The notes: generated by a model not told the origin, from the letters alone. DNA of 64,000 nt from Chloroflexota bacterium (GCA_022616275.1 JAKEFB010000182.1:1-64000), one strand, 5' to 3'; counted from the stretch's first letter, positions 14,582-24,344 are shown. Translations and numbers: made by a program.

Positions 14582-16972
14582 TTAATTCCGCAACGGTTTT
14601 CCCGTTTGTAACATATACATGACCCGCTCCTGGGTCTTGGGTTCGCCGGCCAACGAGAGGACCGCCTCCCGCTCCAGATCCAGGATATACCAGGGGTCCA
14701 CCCAGGCCGGGGCGCTCAGGTCGCCGCCGCACAGGACGTAGGCCAGCTTCTTGCTGATTTTGGCGTCGTGCTCGCTGGCGTAGCCAGCCCAGACAAAGGA
14801 CGTCACGCCCAGCTCCAGCGCCGCCAGGGTATCCCGGCCGGCGGCGTAAACCTTCTCCACTTCCGGTGGCCTGGTTCCGGCCGCCACCAGCTCCAGCGCC
14901 TTGCGCTTGGCCATGGCCAGCCGGTGGTCGCTGTTCATCGCCACCTCGTCCTCCGGCCGCAGGTAGCCCAGGGCCTTGTCCTCCCAGGCGCTGGCGCCCA
15001 CCTTCGCCGTGGCAATTTGCTCAAAGACCTCCTGCATCACCGGCAGGACGTCGGCGTTGGCCGTGCGCATGACCGGGTTTACTTTGCGGCGCAGCAGCTC
15101 CGTGCAGCCACCCCAGGAGGGAATAATGCCCACGCCCACTTCCACCAGCCCCATATACGTCTCGTGGTCGGCCACAGTCGCCCAACTGGCCATCGTCAGC
15201 TCCACCCCCCCGCCCAGCACCCGCTGATGGGGGGCCGTCACCACCGGCTTGGGCGCGTGACGGAGGTTGTAAAAGACCTTCTGGCCGGTGTGGAGCATCA
15301 GGTCTACCTGGTCCCACAGCCCCTGGGCGGCGGCCACGGCCAGCAGGGCAATGTTGGCCCCGATGCAAAAATCCTGGCCTTCGTTGCCAATAACCAGGGC
15401 GTCAAAGTCGCTGTTCAGCCGCTCCAGGGCGGCCGCCGCCATCTGGATAAAGTCGGGGTCTACGGCGTTAATCTTGGGCGCGTGCATCTCCAGCAGGGCC
15501 ACCCCGTCGCCCATGTCCAGCAGGCTGGCGCTCATATTGCGTTTGACCTCTTTGCCGGCCCGGCGCAACTGCTCAATGGAGAGCAGCTTGGCGTCCACCG
15601 GTTTCGGCCGGTACTCCCGGGCCTCAAAGTCGTAATAGCTACCGTTCCGGTAAAAGCTCTCATGTCCCGTGGCCAGCATCTCCCTGACCCAGCCGGCCAC
15701 CTCGTACCCGGCCGCTTCCATCTCCGCCGCCGTCTCGCCCACGCCCAGCATATCCCACAGCTCAAAGGGGCCGGCCTCGTGGGCAAAGCCCCAACGGACG
15801 GCGTCGTCCACGTCCTTCAACCAGTAGGCAATCTCCGGCGCGACGTGAGCAGCGTAGCTCAGCGCGTAATAGAGCGTGTGGCGGACGTACTGGGCCGCCC
15901 GGTCGTGGAACGTTAACAGTTTGCGCAGCCGCTCGCCGAGGTCCTCAATGTTGCGGACCTCACCTACCGACTCGAAGCGGACCTTCTGCGGCGGCTCGTA
16001 GGCCATCGTCTCCAGGTTCAGTTGCCAGAACTGGCGCTCGCCGCCGACGTTTTTAGACAGGTAAAAGCCCTGGCCGCTCTTGTTGCCCAGCCAGCCGTTG
16101 CCAATCATCCGGCCGATCAGCCCCGCGCTTTTCTCCGACACCAGGACGTCGCGGTACGGATCGTGGGCAATGGCCGGGTAGAGGTTGCGATTGACGTGGC
16201 CCATCACGTCCAGGCCAACCAGGTCCATCAGGCGGAAGGTAGCCGTCTTCGGCCGGCCGACCAGCGGGCCGGTCAGGGCGTCTACCTCGGCCACGGTGTA
16301 GCCATGCTCCAGGGCGTACTCGATACCATAGGAAGCGGCGATGGCAAAGTAGCGGTTGCCGATAAAGTTGGGCGTATCCTTGCAAACTACTACCCCCTTG
16401 CCCAGCACGTCCCGGCCGAAGTGGATCATGAAATCCACCACTTCGGGAGCCGTCTCGGCCGTGGGAATAACCTCCAGCAGCTTCAGGTAGCGAGGCGGAT
16501 TAAAGAAATGGGTGCCCAGGAAGTGGGCCTTGAAGTCGGCCGAGCGGCCGGCGGCAATTTCGTTAATCGGAATACCGGAGGTGTTGCTGCTGACAAGGCT
16601 GCCCGGCTTGCGCACCGCCTCAATTCGCTCCATCAGCGCCTGCTTGGGGGCCAGTTGCTCAATAATGACCTCCACAATCCAGTCGCAATCGGCCAGCTTG
16701 TCAAAATCATCTTCCGTATTGCCGACGGCCGTAATCAGGTTGGCCCGATCCGGCCGGGCCAGGTGAGCCGGCTTGGCGCTCGCCATCCGGTCGTAAAGCC
16801 CTCGTACCAACCGGTTGCGCGCCGCCGGGTTATCCCGTTCCGCTTCGCTCAAGTTGGGCGTGGGAATATCCAGCAAGACCACCTCAATGCCAATATTCGC
16901 CAGGTGAGCGGCAATCCCCCCGCCCATCGTCCCCGCCCCAATCACCGCCGCCTTATGAATACGAAAACTCAT
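14582..16972 (-). CDS. fused 3-hydroxyacyl-CoA dehydrogenase / enoyl-CoA hydratase
   Basis: Carries out steps two and three of beta-oxidation on acyl-CoA. The protein has 796 residues with the dehydrogenase first: AAVIGAGTMGGGIAAHLA is the NAD-binding loop, followed by the HAD C-terminal helical domains (HFFNPPRYLKLLEVI near residue 155). The crotonase domain occupies about residues 480-750 with NEGQDFCIGANI and VLGGGVELTMA forming the oxyanion region. This dehydrogenase-first order matches Bacillus FadN rather than E. coli FadB. The start is ATG 16972, with GAGGAG 8 bases upstream; a TTG at 16975 is also open. It lies between the SDR gene and the toxin-antitoxin pair in the cluster. Confidence 0.92.
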   Translation of the reverse strand: MSFRIHKAAVIGAGTMGGGIAAHLANIGIEVVLLDIPTPNLSEAERDNPAARNRLVRGLYDRMASAKPAHLARPDRANLITAVGNTEDDFDKLADCDWIVEVIIEQLAPKQALMERIEAVRKPGSLVSSNTSGIPINEIAAGRSADFKAHFLGTHFFNPPRYLKLLEVIPTAETAPEVVDFMIHFGRDVLGKGVVVCKDTPNFIGNRYFAIAASYGIEYALEHGYTVAEVDALTGPLVGRPKTATFRLMDLVGLDVMGHVNRNLYPAIAHDPYRDVLVSEKSAGLIGRMIGNGWLGNKSGQGFYLSKNVGGERQFWQLNLETMAYEPPQKVRFESVGEVRNIEDLGERLRKLLTFHDRAAQYVRHTLYYALSYAAHVAPEIAYWLKDVDDAVRWGFAHEAGPFELWDMLGVGETAAEMEAAGYEVAGWVREMLATGHESFYRNGSYYDFEAREYRPKPVDAKLLSIEQLRRAGKEVKRNMSASLLDMGDGVALLEMHAPKINAVDPDFIQMAAAALERLNSDFDALVIGNEGQDFCIGANIALLAVAAAQGLWDQVDLMLHTGQKVFYNLRHAPKPVVTAPHQRVLGGGVELTMASWATVADHETYMGLVEVGVGIIPSWGGCTELLRRKVNPVMRTANADVLPVMQEVFEQIATAKVGASAWEDKALGYLRPEDEVAMNSDHRLAMAKRKALELVAAGTRPPEVEKVYAAGRDTLAALELGVTSFVWAGYASEHDAKISKKLAYVLCGGDLSAPAWVDPWYILDLEREAVLSLAGEPKTQERVMYMLQTGKPLRN

Positions 16973-16992
16973 CAATCAATCTCCTCAGAATA

Positions 16993-17058
16993 GTAATGAG
17001 TGACGAGTGATGGATGAGTAATGAGTGACATACTACTCATTACTCATTACTCATTACT
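16993..17058. repeat. hairpin-forming tandem repeat, GAGTAAT family
   Basis: Period-7 words (GAGTAAT, GAGTGAC, GAGTGAT) on the left face ACTCATT words on the right, giving a hairpin that starts next to the stop codon of the SDR gene. A sister locus is at 27440. Confidence 0.7.
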
Positions 17059-17059
17059 T

Positions 17060-17827
17060 TCAACTCAATATATACCCCCCATCCACCGTAAAAACCCCAC
17101 CGGTGGTGAAGTCCGCGGCCGGGGAGGCCAGGTAGAGGGCGATGCCGGCCACTTCTTCCGGCTCGGCCATCCGGCCGGCCGGCGTCCGCTCCACCAGTGA
17201 GGCATAGAGGACAGGATTGTCCCACAGCGCCCGGCTGAATTTAGTCTTAACGAAGCCGGGAGCGATGGCGTTGACCTGGATGTTGTTCGGCCCCAGCTCC
17301 ACGGCCAGCGCTTTGGTCATCATAATGACGGCCGCCTTACTGACGCTGTAGACGCCCATCATCGGCCCGGGCGACAGGCCGGCGATGGAGGCGACGTTAA
17401 TGAGCTTACCGCCCGTTCCCTGAGCCTGCATCTGGCGGGCAGCCGCCTGGCACAGCCAGAAATACCCTTTGACGTTGACCTCAAAGATTTTGTCCCAGTG
17501 GGACTCCTCGGCCGTCAGCAGCGGGCCAAAGTGGGGGTTGGTCCCGGCGTTGTTTACGGCAATATCCACCCGGCCGAAATGGGCCACCGCCTGCTCGATC
17601 AGGGCCTGGGTATCCGCTCGTTGGCCGGCGTGGGCCGCCACAGCCAGCGCCTGGCCGGGGTGCTCGGCGTTAATCGCCTCGGCCACCGGGCCAACGTTCT
17701 CCATCTTGCGGCTGCTAATCACCACGCTCGCCCCCGCCTGCACGTACGCCCTGGCAATTGCCTCGCCAATCCCCCGCGACGCCCCGGTCACAATCGCTAC
17801 TTTCTCGCTTAAATCAAACTTCGTCAC
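17060..17827 (-). CDS. short-chain dehydrogenase/reductase
   Basis: This is a 255-residue classical [22 protein letters not shown] is the TGxxxGIG cofactor loop, [10 protein letters not shown] the NNAG motif, and [11 protein letters not shown] holds the catalytic Tyr-x3-Lys with the preceding Ser in NVASIAG. The C-terminal [11 protein letters not shown] is typical of FabG/3-ketoacyl-type members. In this cluster it probably oxidises or reduces a 3-hydroxyacyl or branched acyl intermediate; the exact substrate is inferred only from context. It starts with GTG 7 bases after the upstream acyl-CoA dehydrogenase. Confidence 0.88.
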   Translation of the reverse strand: MTKFDLSEKVAIVTGASRGIGEAIARAYVQAGASVVISSRKMENVGPVAEAINAEHPGQALAVAAHAGQRADTQALIEQAVAHFGRVDIAVNNAGTNPHFGPLLTAEESHWDKIFEVNVKGYFWLCQAAARQMQAQGTGGKLINVASIAGLSPGPMMGVYSVSKAAVIMMTKALAVELGPNNIQVNAIAPGFVKTKFSRALWDNPVLYASLVERTPAGRMAEPEEVAGIALYLASPAADFTTGGVFTVDGGYILS

Positions 17828-17834
17828 TTCGTTC

Positions 17835-19085
17835 CTACTTCAGTTCCCGGCGCGAATAGCCCAGGATACTACGGGCCACAATCAGGAGGTTAATCTGCTT
17901 GGTGCCTTCGTAGATGTCGTTAATTTTAGCATCCCGCATCCACTTTTCCACCAGCAACTCCTGGGAGTAGCCCAGCGGGCCAAGCAGCTCGACCGCTTTC
18001 TGGGTAATCCAGGTCACCGCTTCGCCGGCGCGGGCTTTGCACATACTGGCTTCCAGGCGGTTGGCCCGGCCGTGGTCCATCATCGAAGCCGCCCGCAGCG
18101 TCAGCAGCCAGGCCGCCTTGTATTGGGCTTCCATCTCCAGCAGGTCGCGCTCCACGGCCGTCAGGGCGTGGCGAGGCCTGGTGTAGTCTAGAACAACACC
18201 CTCTTCGGCCAGCCGGTCACGGGTGTATTCCAGCGCCGCCCGGGCAATGCCCATCGCGCTGGCCGCCACCACCGGCCGGGTGGCATCAAAAGTCCGCATC
18301 GCCCCCTGGAACCCTTTGGTCGTGCCATCGTCGGTCCGCTGCACCTCTGCGCTGCCCAGGATATTGTCGTAAGGAATGCGGGCGTCGCGGAAAACGATGG
18401 CCGCCGTGTCGCTGGCCCGGATACCCAGCTTGTTCTCTTTCTTGGCAATCGAGACGCCCGGCGTGCCGGCCTCGACCACAAACGGCTTCATCCCCGCCCG
18501 GCCGGCACCCGGGTTGACCGTGGCCCAGACGACGACTAGACCGTTGGACTCCTCCAGGGCCAGGGCGCCGTTGGTGCAAAAGATCTTCTCGCCGTTCAGC
18601 ACCCATTCATTCGTCTCCTGGTCCAGCACGGCCGTCGTCCGAATAGCGCTGGTGTCCGAGCCGGCCCCCGGCTCGGTCATGGCCATCGCCCCCCACTTGG
18701 GATCGCCCTCGGTGAATTTGCGCAGGAAGCGCTCTTTCTGCTCCGGCGTGCCCACCGCCTCGATGGCCGCGCCGCCCAGCGCCGGGGTAGGGGTGGACAG
18801 GTATTGGCCGGCGTCGCCCCAACTAAACATCTCCACCAGCATCACCAGGCGCACCGTGGCAATTCCCGGTCCTTCCCGCCTGGTCTCCTGGCCGTTGGCC
18901 GAACGCTCCAGTTGTTTGCGCTGCTGGTCGCGCAAGACCGGCCACATCATGTTGATGTATTCCCACGGCCGCTCGTGCTCGTGCTCGTCGTAATAACGGG
19001 AGTGCGGCCGCAAGACCTGTTCGGCCACCATCCTGGCCATCTGCAACTCATTGGTGATTCTTTCAGGGAGTTCGAAGTTGATCAT
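17835..19085 (-). CDS. acyl-CoA dehydrogenase
   Basis: First step of beta-oxidation: FAD-dependent alpha,beta-desaturation of acyl-CoA. The protein has 416 residues from ATG 19085. The conserved [19 protein letters not shown] is the substrate/FAD segment. The C-terminal [20 protein letters not shown] keeps the catalytic Glu in IYEGT. The frame is open back to 19142, but those 19 codons are mostly a translated CAATTAC junction repeat (NYPITEFLNYP), so the later start is preferred. It lies 72 bases downstream of the second acyl-CoA dehydrogenase gene. Confidence 0.92.
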   Translation of the reverse strand: MINFELPERITNELQMARMVAEQVLRPHSRYYDEHEHERPWEYINMMWPVLRDQQRKQLERSANGQETRREGPGIATVRLVMLVEMFSWGDAGQYLSTPTPALGGAAIEAVGTPEQKERFLRKFTEGDPKWGAMAMTEPGAGSDTSAIRTTAVLDQETNEWVLNGEKIFCTNGALALEESNGLVVVWATVNPGAGRAGMKPFVVEAGTPGVSIAKKENKLGIRASDTAAIVFRDARIPYDNILGSAEVQRTDDGTTKGFQGAMRTFDATRPVVAASAMGIARAALEYTRDRLAEEGVVLDYTRPRHALTAVERDLLEMEAQYKAAWLLTLRAASMMDHGRANRLEASMCKARAGEAVTWITQKAVELLGPLGYSQELLVEKWMRDAKINDIYEGTKQINLLIVARSILGYSRRELK

Positions 19086-19105
19086 CGTGCCACTCTCTAA
19101 TGGAG

Positions 19106-19155
19106 GGTAATTGAGAAATTCAGTAATTGGGTAATTACTCAATTACTTAATTACC
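19106..19155. repeat. hairpin-forming tandem repeat, CAATTAC/GTAATTG family
   Basis: GTAATTG words (19113-19135) are followed by CAATTAC/TAATTAC words up to 19155, between two acyl-CoA dehydrogenase genes and abutting a stop codon. Confidence 0.65.
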
Positions 19156-19157
19156 TC

Positions 19158-20249
19158 CTAAACCATCGCCAATCCATCAAACGCGGCAAACCCCCGGGCG
19201 TTGCGCAGCCACAGCTCGGCCGGAAATTCGCGGATATAGCCGTAGCCGCCCAACGTCTGCACTGCCCGGTCGGCCACCCGGACGACCATGTCGTCCACGT
19301 ACTGCTTCATCACCGTCGCCTCGCGGGTAGCGTCCTGCTCCCGGTCCAGTTGCCAGGCCGCCTCCCAGACCATCAGGCGGGCGGCGTCCACGTCAATGGC
19401 CATCTCGGCCAGCATAAAGGCAATGGCCTGCCGCTGGGCAATCGGCTCACCAAACTGGACCCGGTTTTTGGCGTAGTCGCGGGCGTAATCGTAGCCGGCC
19501 CGGGCCACCCCCACGGCCGCTGCTCCCAGGGCCACCCGGCTGTGGTTAAGGATCCGGCCGAAGTCAATGCCTGCCTCGCCGCCCAGCCGGTTGGCCGCCG
19601 GCACCTGGACATTGTCCAGCGCCAGGGAGAAGGTTGGCAGACCACGAATGCCCATCAGCTTCTCGCGCGGGCCAATAGCCAGCCCGGCCGTTTCCCGGGA
19701 GACAAAGAAAGCCTGCGTCTGGCCGCCCTCGTTGGCGTAAACCAGGAACGTGTCGGCCGCGTCGGCCAGGGGCACCATGCGCTTGGTCCCGTTCAGCCGG
19801 TACGTGCCGTTTTCGCGGGTGGCCGTGGTCGCCAGGCGGCGCGGGTCGAACTGGACGAATGGCTCGGTCAGCCCGGCCGTCACCTGCGGTGGCGCTTCGG
19901 CGCAAAACTGGGGTAAATACGTTTCCTTTTGCTCCTCCGTTCCGCCCAATAGCAGCGGCAGGGCCACCAGGCCGGGCACGCCAATGTTGAGGGCCACGGC
20001 CAGGTCGCCGTAGGCAAAGGCCTCTATGGCCAGCACCCCGGTCACGGCCGAATGCTCGCCAAAGCCGCCGTACTGCTCCGGGATGCTGGTCGGCAGCAGG
20101 CCAATCTCCCAACCGGCCTGGACGACCTCGGGCGGAATCTCTCTTTCCTCGTCTGCGTCCCGAAACACCTTGCGCACGCGCTCCTGAGCAAAACGGCCGA
20201 TAGCCTGCACGAGCATCTTCTGTTCCTCGTCAAGCTCAAAGTCTATCAT
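19158..20249 (-). CDS. acyl-CoA dehydrogenase family protein, catalytic Glu not evident
   Basis: The 363 residues have the acyl-CoA dehydrogenase fold: the N-terminal helical domain (FELDEEQKMLVQAIGRFAQE), a middle beta domain (TAGLTEPFVQFDPR, shorter than the usual TEP motif) and a C-terminal helical domain (RVQFGEPIAQRQAIAFMLA, QTLGGYGYIREFPAELWLRN). The protein ends in FAAFDGLAMV, where active members usually carry IYEGT, so the usual Glu is absent. The alternative position, aligned with NHSRVALGAAAVG, has no Glu either. It is the first gene of the beta-oxidation operon and may act as a partner subunit of the next dehydrogenase. Confidence 0.85.
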   Translation of the reverse strand: MIDFELDEEQKMLVQAIGRFAQERVRKVFRDADEEREIPPEVVQAGWEIGLLPTSIPEQYGGFGEHSAVTGVLAIEAFAYGDLAVALNIGVPGLVALPLLLGGTEEQKETYLPQFCAEAPPQVTAGLTEPFVQFDPRRLATTATRENGTYRLNGTKRMVPLADAADTFLVYANEGGQTQAFFVSRETAGLAIGPREKLMGIRGLPTFSLALDNVQVPAANRLGGEAGIDFGRILNHSRVALGAAAVGVARAGYDYARDYAKNRVQFGEPIAQRQAIAFMLAEMAIDVDAARLMVWEAAWQLDREQDATREATVMKQYVDDMVVRVADRAVQTLGGYGYIREFPAELWLRNARGFAAFDGLAMV

Positions 20250-20270
20250 TCCTACCTCCTAAAGCTTGGT

Positions 20271-20347
20271 AGAAATTAGAGGTTGGAGATTAGAAATTGG
20301 CAACCAGCGGTTGCTCACAATCTCCGATCTCCAATCTCCAATCTCCC
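20271..20347. repeat. hairpin-forming tandem repeat, CTCCAAT family
   Basis: GATTAGA/GTTGGAGA words on the left face ATCTCCAATCTCC on the right with an inner CAACC...GGTTG-type stem. The repeat abuts the stop codon of folKP and sits just upstream of the beta-oxidation operon start. Confidence 0.7.
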
Positions 20348-20348
20348 T

Positions 20349-21701
20349 TCATCGCCTGACAATCCGATCCGTCATCCTGGCCACGCGTACCATTGCTTTT
20401 ACGTCGTGGACGCGCACGATGTCGGCCCCCCGGTCAATGGCGATGGCCACCGTCGCCGCCGTGCCTTCCAGCCGCTCCTCTGGCGGCAGGTCGAGGGTAT
20501 AGCCGATAAAAGATTTGCGCGAAGGTCCAACCAGGATGGGATAACCTAACGGCTTGAACTGGTCTAACTGGTCCAACAGCCGGACGCTCTGCTCGACCGT
20601 CTTGCCGAAGCCAATGCCGGGGTCAATGATAATCTGGTTCTCTTTCACCCCCTGGCCAAGCGCCAGGTCTATGCTTGCTTGCAGTTCCCGGCGCACGTCG
20701 GCCATCAGGTCTTCGTACTCCACCCCTACGTACCGGCCGCCCAGCCGCTCGGCCTGCTCCACGTTCTTAGGCTTGCTGCGGTTGTGCATAATCACCACCG
20801 GGCAGCCAACCCGGGCTACCAAACCGGCCATGGCCGGGTCCATACGCAGCCCCCAGACGTCGTTCACCCAGTCCGCCCCGGCCGCCAGCGCCGCTTCGGC
20901 CACGGCCGCCCGGTAACTGTCCACCGAGATGGGCACGTCCACCACCTGGCGCACGGCCGTAATGACCGGAATGACCCGGGCCAGCTCCTCTTCGGCCGTC
21001 ACCGGGACGCTGCCCGGCCGGGTGCTCTCACCGCCCACGTCGAGAATGTCGGCCCCGGCGGCGACAAATTCCTGGGCCTGGCCGACGGCCGCGGCCAGCC
21101 ATTCGTCTCTGGCCAACAGGCCATCGCCAGAGAAGCTGTCCGGGGTGACGTTCAGGATGCCCATGACGTAGGTCCGGGCGCCCCAGGCAAATGCTTCCAA
21201 CCCGGTCCGTTTGGCCGCCCTGGCGCCGGCCCGGCGGACGGCGCTGGTATCCACATCGGCCAGCAACTGGATAATGGTCCGGCCGCTGCGCGGGTCTACC
21301 ATGTCGGGAGCAATGTCGGCCAGCGGAACCAGGACAAAGGCCCGTTCTGCCAGTCCGGGATGGGGAATAGCTACCTGCTCCTCGTCCAGGACCAGGTCGT
21401 CGTAAAACAAAAGGTCAATGTCGATCAGGCGTGACCCCCAGCGCACGCCGGGCGCGCGGCCCAACTCTCGTTCAATCTCTTTACAGGCCGCCAGGAAAGC
21501 GCGCGGCTCCAGGGTTGTCGTGCCGCCAAGACAAAGGTTCAGGAAATCGGGCTGGTTGGCCACCCCCCACGGCGCAGTCTCGTAGACCGGCGAGACGGCT
21601 TGCACGACCATAATCTCACCCAGCGCCGCAATGGCCCGGTCTAAGTTCCGCTGCCGCTGGCCCAGGTTACTCCCCAGGGCCAGAAAAACCTGATTGGTCA
21701 C
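20349..21701 (-). CDS. folKP: bifunctional HPPK-DHPS of folate synthesis
   Basis: A fusion of 6-hydroxymethyl-7,8-dihydropterin pyrophosphokinase (residues 1-165) and dihydropteroate synthase (about 178-450). HPPK marks: ALGSNLGQRQRNL, the ETAPWGVANQPDFLN loop and RLIDIDLLFYDD. DHPS marks: VMGILNVTPDSFSGDG, DVGGESTRPGS, VVIMHNR and GPSRKSFIG, which bind pterin and p-aminobenzoate. Such fusions are known in some bacteria and eukaryotes. The start is GTG with GAGGGAAC upstream. It is divergent from the ATPase gene at 21940, with an inverted repeat between them. Confidence 0.93.
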   Translation of the reverse strand: MTNQVFLALGSNLGQRQRNLDRAIAALGEIMVVQAVSPVYETAPWGVANQPDFLNLCLGGTTTLEPRAFLAACKEIERELGRAPGVRWGSRLIDIDLLFYDDLVLDEEQVAIPHPGLAERAFVLVPLADIAPDMVDPRSGRTIIQLLADVDTSAVRRAGARAAKRTGLEAFAWGARTYVMGILNVTPDSFSGDGLLARDEWLAAAVGQAQEFVAAGADILDVGGESTRPGSVPVTAEEELARVIPVITAVRQVVDVPISVDSYRAAVAEAALAAGADWVNDVWGLRMDPAMAGLVARVGCPVVIMHNRSKPKNVEQAERLGGRYVGVEYEDLMADVRRELQASIDLALGQGVKENQIIIDPGIGFGKTVEQSVRLLDQLDQFKPLGYPILVGPSRKSFIGYTLDLPPEERLEGTAATVAIAIDRGADIVRVHDVKAMVRVARMTDRIVRR

Positions 21702-21736
21702 GTTCCCTCTGGAGGCTGCCGCAGTCCAGTAAAAAA

Positions 21737-21780
21737 ATGACGCACCGCGTTATCGAGAATAATATAACACACTGCGTCAT
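21737..21780. promoter_or_regulatory. inverted repeat in a divergent promoter region
   Basis: ATGACGCA (21737-21744) and TGCGTCAT (21773-21780) are exact inverted arms 28 bases apart, enclosing an AT-rich core. They lie between folKP and the ATPase gene. This could be a paired operator site; the regulator is unknown. Confidence 0.35.
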
Positions 21781-21810
21781 GAACGTCAAGCCACCAAAGT
21801 TCTAAACCGG

Positions 21811-21866
21811 TTGACAAATTTTTCACTCTTTATTATCGGCGGGTCATTCAGACCCTCTGCTATACT
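21811..21866 (+). promoter_or_regulatory. candidate promoter for the ATPase/peptidase genes
   Basis: TTGACA at 21811-21816 is a perfect -35 word, and TATACT at 21861-21866 is a good -10 word. The two are too far apart to pair, so there may be two overlapping promoters. The TTG at 21811 also opens the longest frame of the following gene, but it is more likely a promoter element than a start codon. Confidence 0.3.
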
Positions 21867-21939
21867 CATACCGGTGAAATTTGCCACGCTGCGGGCCTCT
21901 CTGGTTCCTGCACTCTTGAGGTGGTGGCTGGTGCTGCCC

Positions 21940-24339
21940 ATGACGCTGATTAACGCCGATTCTAGTTACCTGCTTAGCGCTGGCCGGCCGGCATGGTTGC
22001 CGGGGCTCTCTCCGGCTGAAATCATCTTCCTGGCGGCCGTGGCCGGCTTTGCCCTGGCCTGCGGCGTGGCCTACGTCTTCTACCGCTTCCGCAACAAACG
22101 TATGGTCTCTCCGGCCGGGGTCAGCCTGGTTACCGGCCTGCCCATCCTGGCCAACGTCCACCTGCTGCCCCCGGCCGGCGACCCATCCCCGCTGGTCGTC
22201 CTGGACGAACCCGATGCTCCAGGCGTCCTGGCTTTCCAGTCGCTCTACACCAGCCTGCAATTTTTATCGCTTTACAAGCCCGGCCAGATGAGCTTGCTGA
22301 TTACCAGCGCCTACCCTGGCGAGGGAAAAAGTTTTATTGCCGCCAACCTGGCCGTGGCGCTGGCCCAGGCCGGCAGCACCGTGCTTTTGATTGACGCCAA
22401 CCTGCGCCGGCCGGCGCTCCACCACTTCTTCCAACAGCCGGCCGGCCCGGGCTTATCGGACCTGTTAGCGGCCGGCCAGCCGGATAACGGCAATGCGGCC
22501 GCCGCATCTACCTTCCTGCGGCTGACTATTGTCCACGAGTTGAAGCTGTTGCCGGCCGGCTCGCCACAACCGGAGGCGGCCGGGCTACTTGGCTCGGAAA
22601 CGATGAAAAGCCTCCTGGCAGACCTGGCCGCTCAGTTCGATTACCTCCTCCTGGATAGCTCCTCTTTTTTAGGCGGACCGGAAACCCTGCTTCTCACTTC
22701 CCTGGTAGACCGGATGCTCCTCGTCATTTCGGCCGGCCGCACCCGGCGAGTCCAACTGCTGAAGGCCATGGACCGCCTGCACGCCGCGCGGGCCAATATC
22801 ATCGGCATCGTCCTGAACCGCTGGAACGGACCGGCCAGGAACGACGAAAGCAGTCCCGCCCTGGATCACACCCCGGCCGTAATCCCTTCACCGTCTTTGA
22901 CAGAAGCCAAAGAAACCCAGGAATGGCCGGTCATCGGCCGGCTGGACCACCGGTTGGCCAGCAAGAAGGTGACCGGGGATGTCTCCCCGGCTGAGACGGT
23001 TCCGGAGGAGAATGGCCTTCCCCCGGTTGTGGCCCAGCCTGAACCGGCACCAGCGGCCGCCGAACCGGCGCCTCAGTTGACTCAGGAATTGGCCCTGGCC
23101 CCAGCCGGCCTTCCGGTTCTGGCCGGCCAGGTCGAGCCGGCCGGAACAGGGGTTAGCCAGGCAACAGACGCCAGCCCACAACTCCTGCCTGGCCAGGCTG
23201 AATCGGCCAGGGCAGACGCCGGGCCGGCGCCGGCCGCCGCTCAGCCGGAAGCCGATACCCGGCTGGCCGGGGAGCTGGCAGAACAACGGCGCCTGGCCAC
23301 CCAGGCAATAGCCGAGGTCCAGGCCCTGGCCGCCGAGCTGAAGCTGACCCGCATACAATTGCAGGAGAGCAACCAGTTGGTTGTCGGGCTGCGCCAGAAA
23401 CAGGACACGGCGAAAGCCCAACTGACGGCTGGACAAGAGCGGGCCGCCCGGCTGGAAGAGCAGCTTGAACAAAGCCGCCAGGCGGCCGAGAGCCACCAGG
23501 GCCAGTTATTGTGGAGCCAGGCCTCGATACAGAGCCTTTCCGCCGAGCTGGCCCAGGCCCGGCGACTGCTGGGCCGGCAGCAGGAGCAATTGGCCTGGCT
23601 GGAAGCTGAACTGGCCGGCGTCCAGACCCAGCGCCAGCGGGAAACCCAGGCCCACCTGGACGTCCTGGCCGGCGTCCAGGCTATGCTGGAGGCCCGTTCG
23701 GCCGAACTGGAGGAAGCCAGGCAGACGCTGGCCAGGCAACAAGAACAGTTAGCCCGGCTGGAAGCTGAGCTGGCCGGTAGCCGGCAAGAAACCCAGGAGT
23801 ACCAGAGCACCCTGGCTGGCGTCCAGGCTACCCTGGACACTCGCTCGGCCGAGTTGGAGGGAGTCCGGCGCCTGGCCACCAGGCAGGTCGTGCAGTTGCA
23901 GCAACTGGAAGCTGAGCTGGACGAAAAGATCGCCTACCAGCGACAGGCCAACCAGCGCCATCAACAAGAAGTGGCCAGGTTCCAGGAGCGGTGGGAAGCC
24001 CTGACTCAGGAACTGGCGGCCGCTCGAGAGGAAACAACCCGCCAGGCGGCGTTGCTGCTCTGGTTCCAAGCCGAGATAGAAACCCAGCGGGCGCTGGCCC
24101 AGAACCGGGAAAAGAAGGCCGACCAGTTGGTCCAATTGCTGGTCCGGGCCGGCCGGCGCGTGGAGCGATCGGAAACGGGCCGGCAACAAGAAGCGCGGCA
24201 AAAAGACCGGCTGTGGCAGTTGGCCAATCAGCGCATCCAGGTGCTGGAGGCCGAGCTGGCCCGGATGCGGCCACCCGTCACCCCGGCGGCCGGGGCCACC
24301 CCGCCCAATAGCCGAAGCAACGAAGAGACGTTATCATAA
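21940..24339 (+). CDS. BY-kinase/CpsD-like ATPase with membrane anchor and long coiled coil
   Basis: Numbering here is from ATG 21940. One membrane helix (EIIFLAAVAGFALACGVAYVF) is followed by a Wzc/CpsD-type P-loop domain: SAYPGEGKSFIAANLAVALA is Walker A, VLLIDANLRRP is Walker A' and YLLLDSSSFLG is Walker B. Bacterial tyrosine kinases of this fold control polysaccharide export. Here the usual Tyr-rich tail is missing. Instead there is a Pro/Ala/Glu-rich linker (about 330-440) and some 350 residues of coiled coil with recurring LARLEAELAG-type units. The start is uncertain: GTG 21873 or TTG 21811 are also open. The LysM/M23 gene follows after 5 bases, so the pair probably acts on the cell envelope. 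Confidence 0.75.
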   Translation: MTLINADSSYLLSAGRPAWLPGLSPAEIIFLAAVAGFALACGVAYVFYRFRNKRMVSPAGVSLVTGLPILANVHLLPPAGDPSPLVVLDEPDAPGVLAFQSLYTSLQFLSLYKPGQMSLLITSAYPGEGKSFIAANLAVALAQAGSTVLLIDANLRRPALHHFFQQPAGPGLSDLLAAGQPDNGNAAAASTFLRLTIVHELKLLPAGSPQPEAAGLLGSETMKSLLADLAAQFDYLLLDSSSFLGGPETLLLTSLVDRMLLVISAGRTRRVQLLKAMDRLHAARANIIGIVLNRWNGPARNDESSPALDHTPAVIPSPSLTEAKETQEWPVIGRLDHRLASKKVTGDVSPAETVPEENGLPPVVAQPEPAPAAAEPAPQLTQELALAPAGLPVLAGQVEPAGTGVSQATDASPQLLPGQAESARADAGPAPAAAQPEADTRLAGELAEQRRLATQAIAEVQALAAELKLTRIQLQESNQLVVGLRQKQDTAKAQLTAGQERAARLEEQLEQSRQAAESHQGQLLWSQASIQSLSAELAQARRLLGRQQEQLAWLEAELAGVQTQRQRETQAHLDVLAGVQAMLEARSAELEEARQTLARQQEQLARLEAELAGSRQETQEYQSTLAGVQATLDTRSAELEGVRRLATRQVVQLQQLEAELDEKIAYQRQANQRHQQEVARFQERWEALTQELAAAREETTRQAALLLWFQAEIETQRALAQNREKKADQLVQLLVRAGRRVERSETGRQQEARQKDRLWQLANQRIQVLEAELARMRPPVTPAAGATPPNSRSNEETLS

Positions 24340-24344
24340 CGCCC

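Noticed and set aside
14768-15916. 382-codon plus-strand open frame
   Set aside because: It is antisense to the strongly supported dehydrogenase/hydratase gene. Its His/Gln/Gly-rich composition is that of a GC-rich shadow frame.
19086-19142. 19-codon N-terminal extension of the first acyl-CoA dehydrogenase
   Set aside because: It translates a CAATTAC junction repeat, and the family fold starts after ATG 19085.
21811-21939. N-terminal extension of the coiled-coil ATPase from TTG 21811
   Set aside because: The TTG is part of TTGACA, a -35-like element, and a -10-like TATACT lies inside the extension. A later start is more likely, though not proven.
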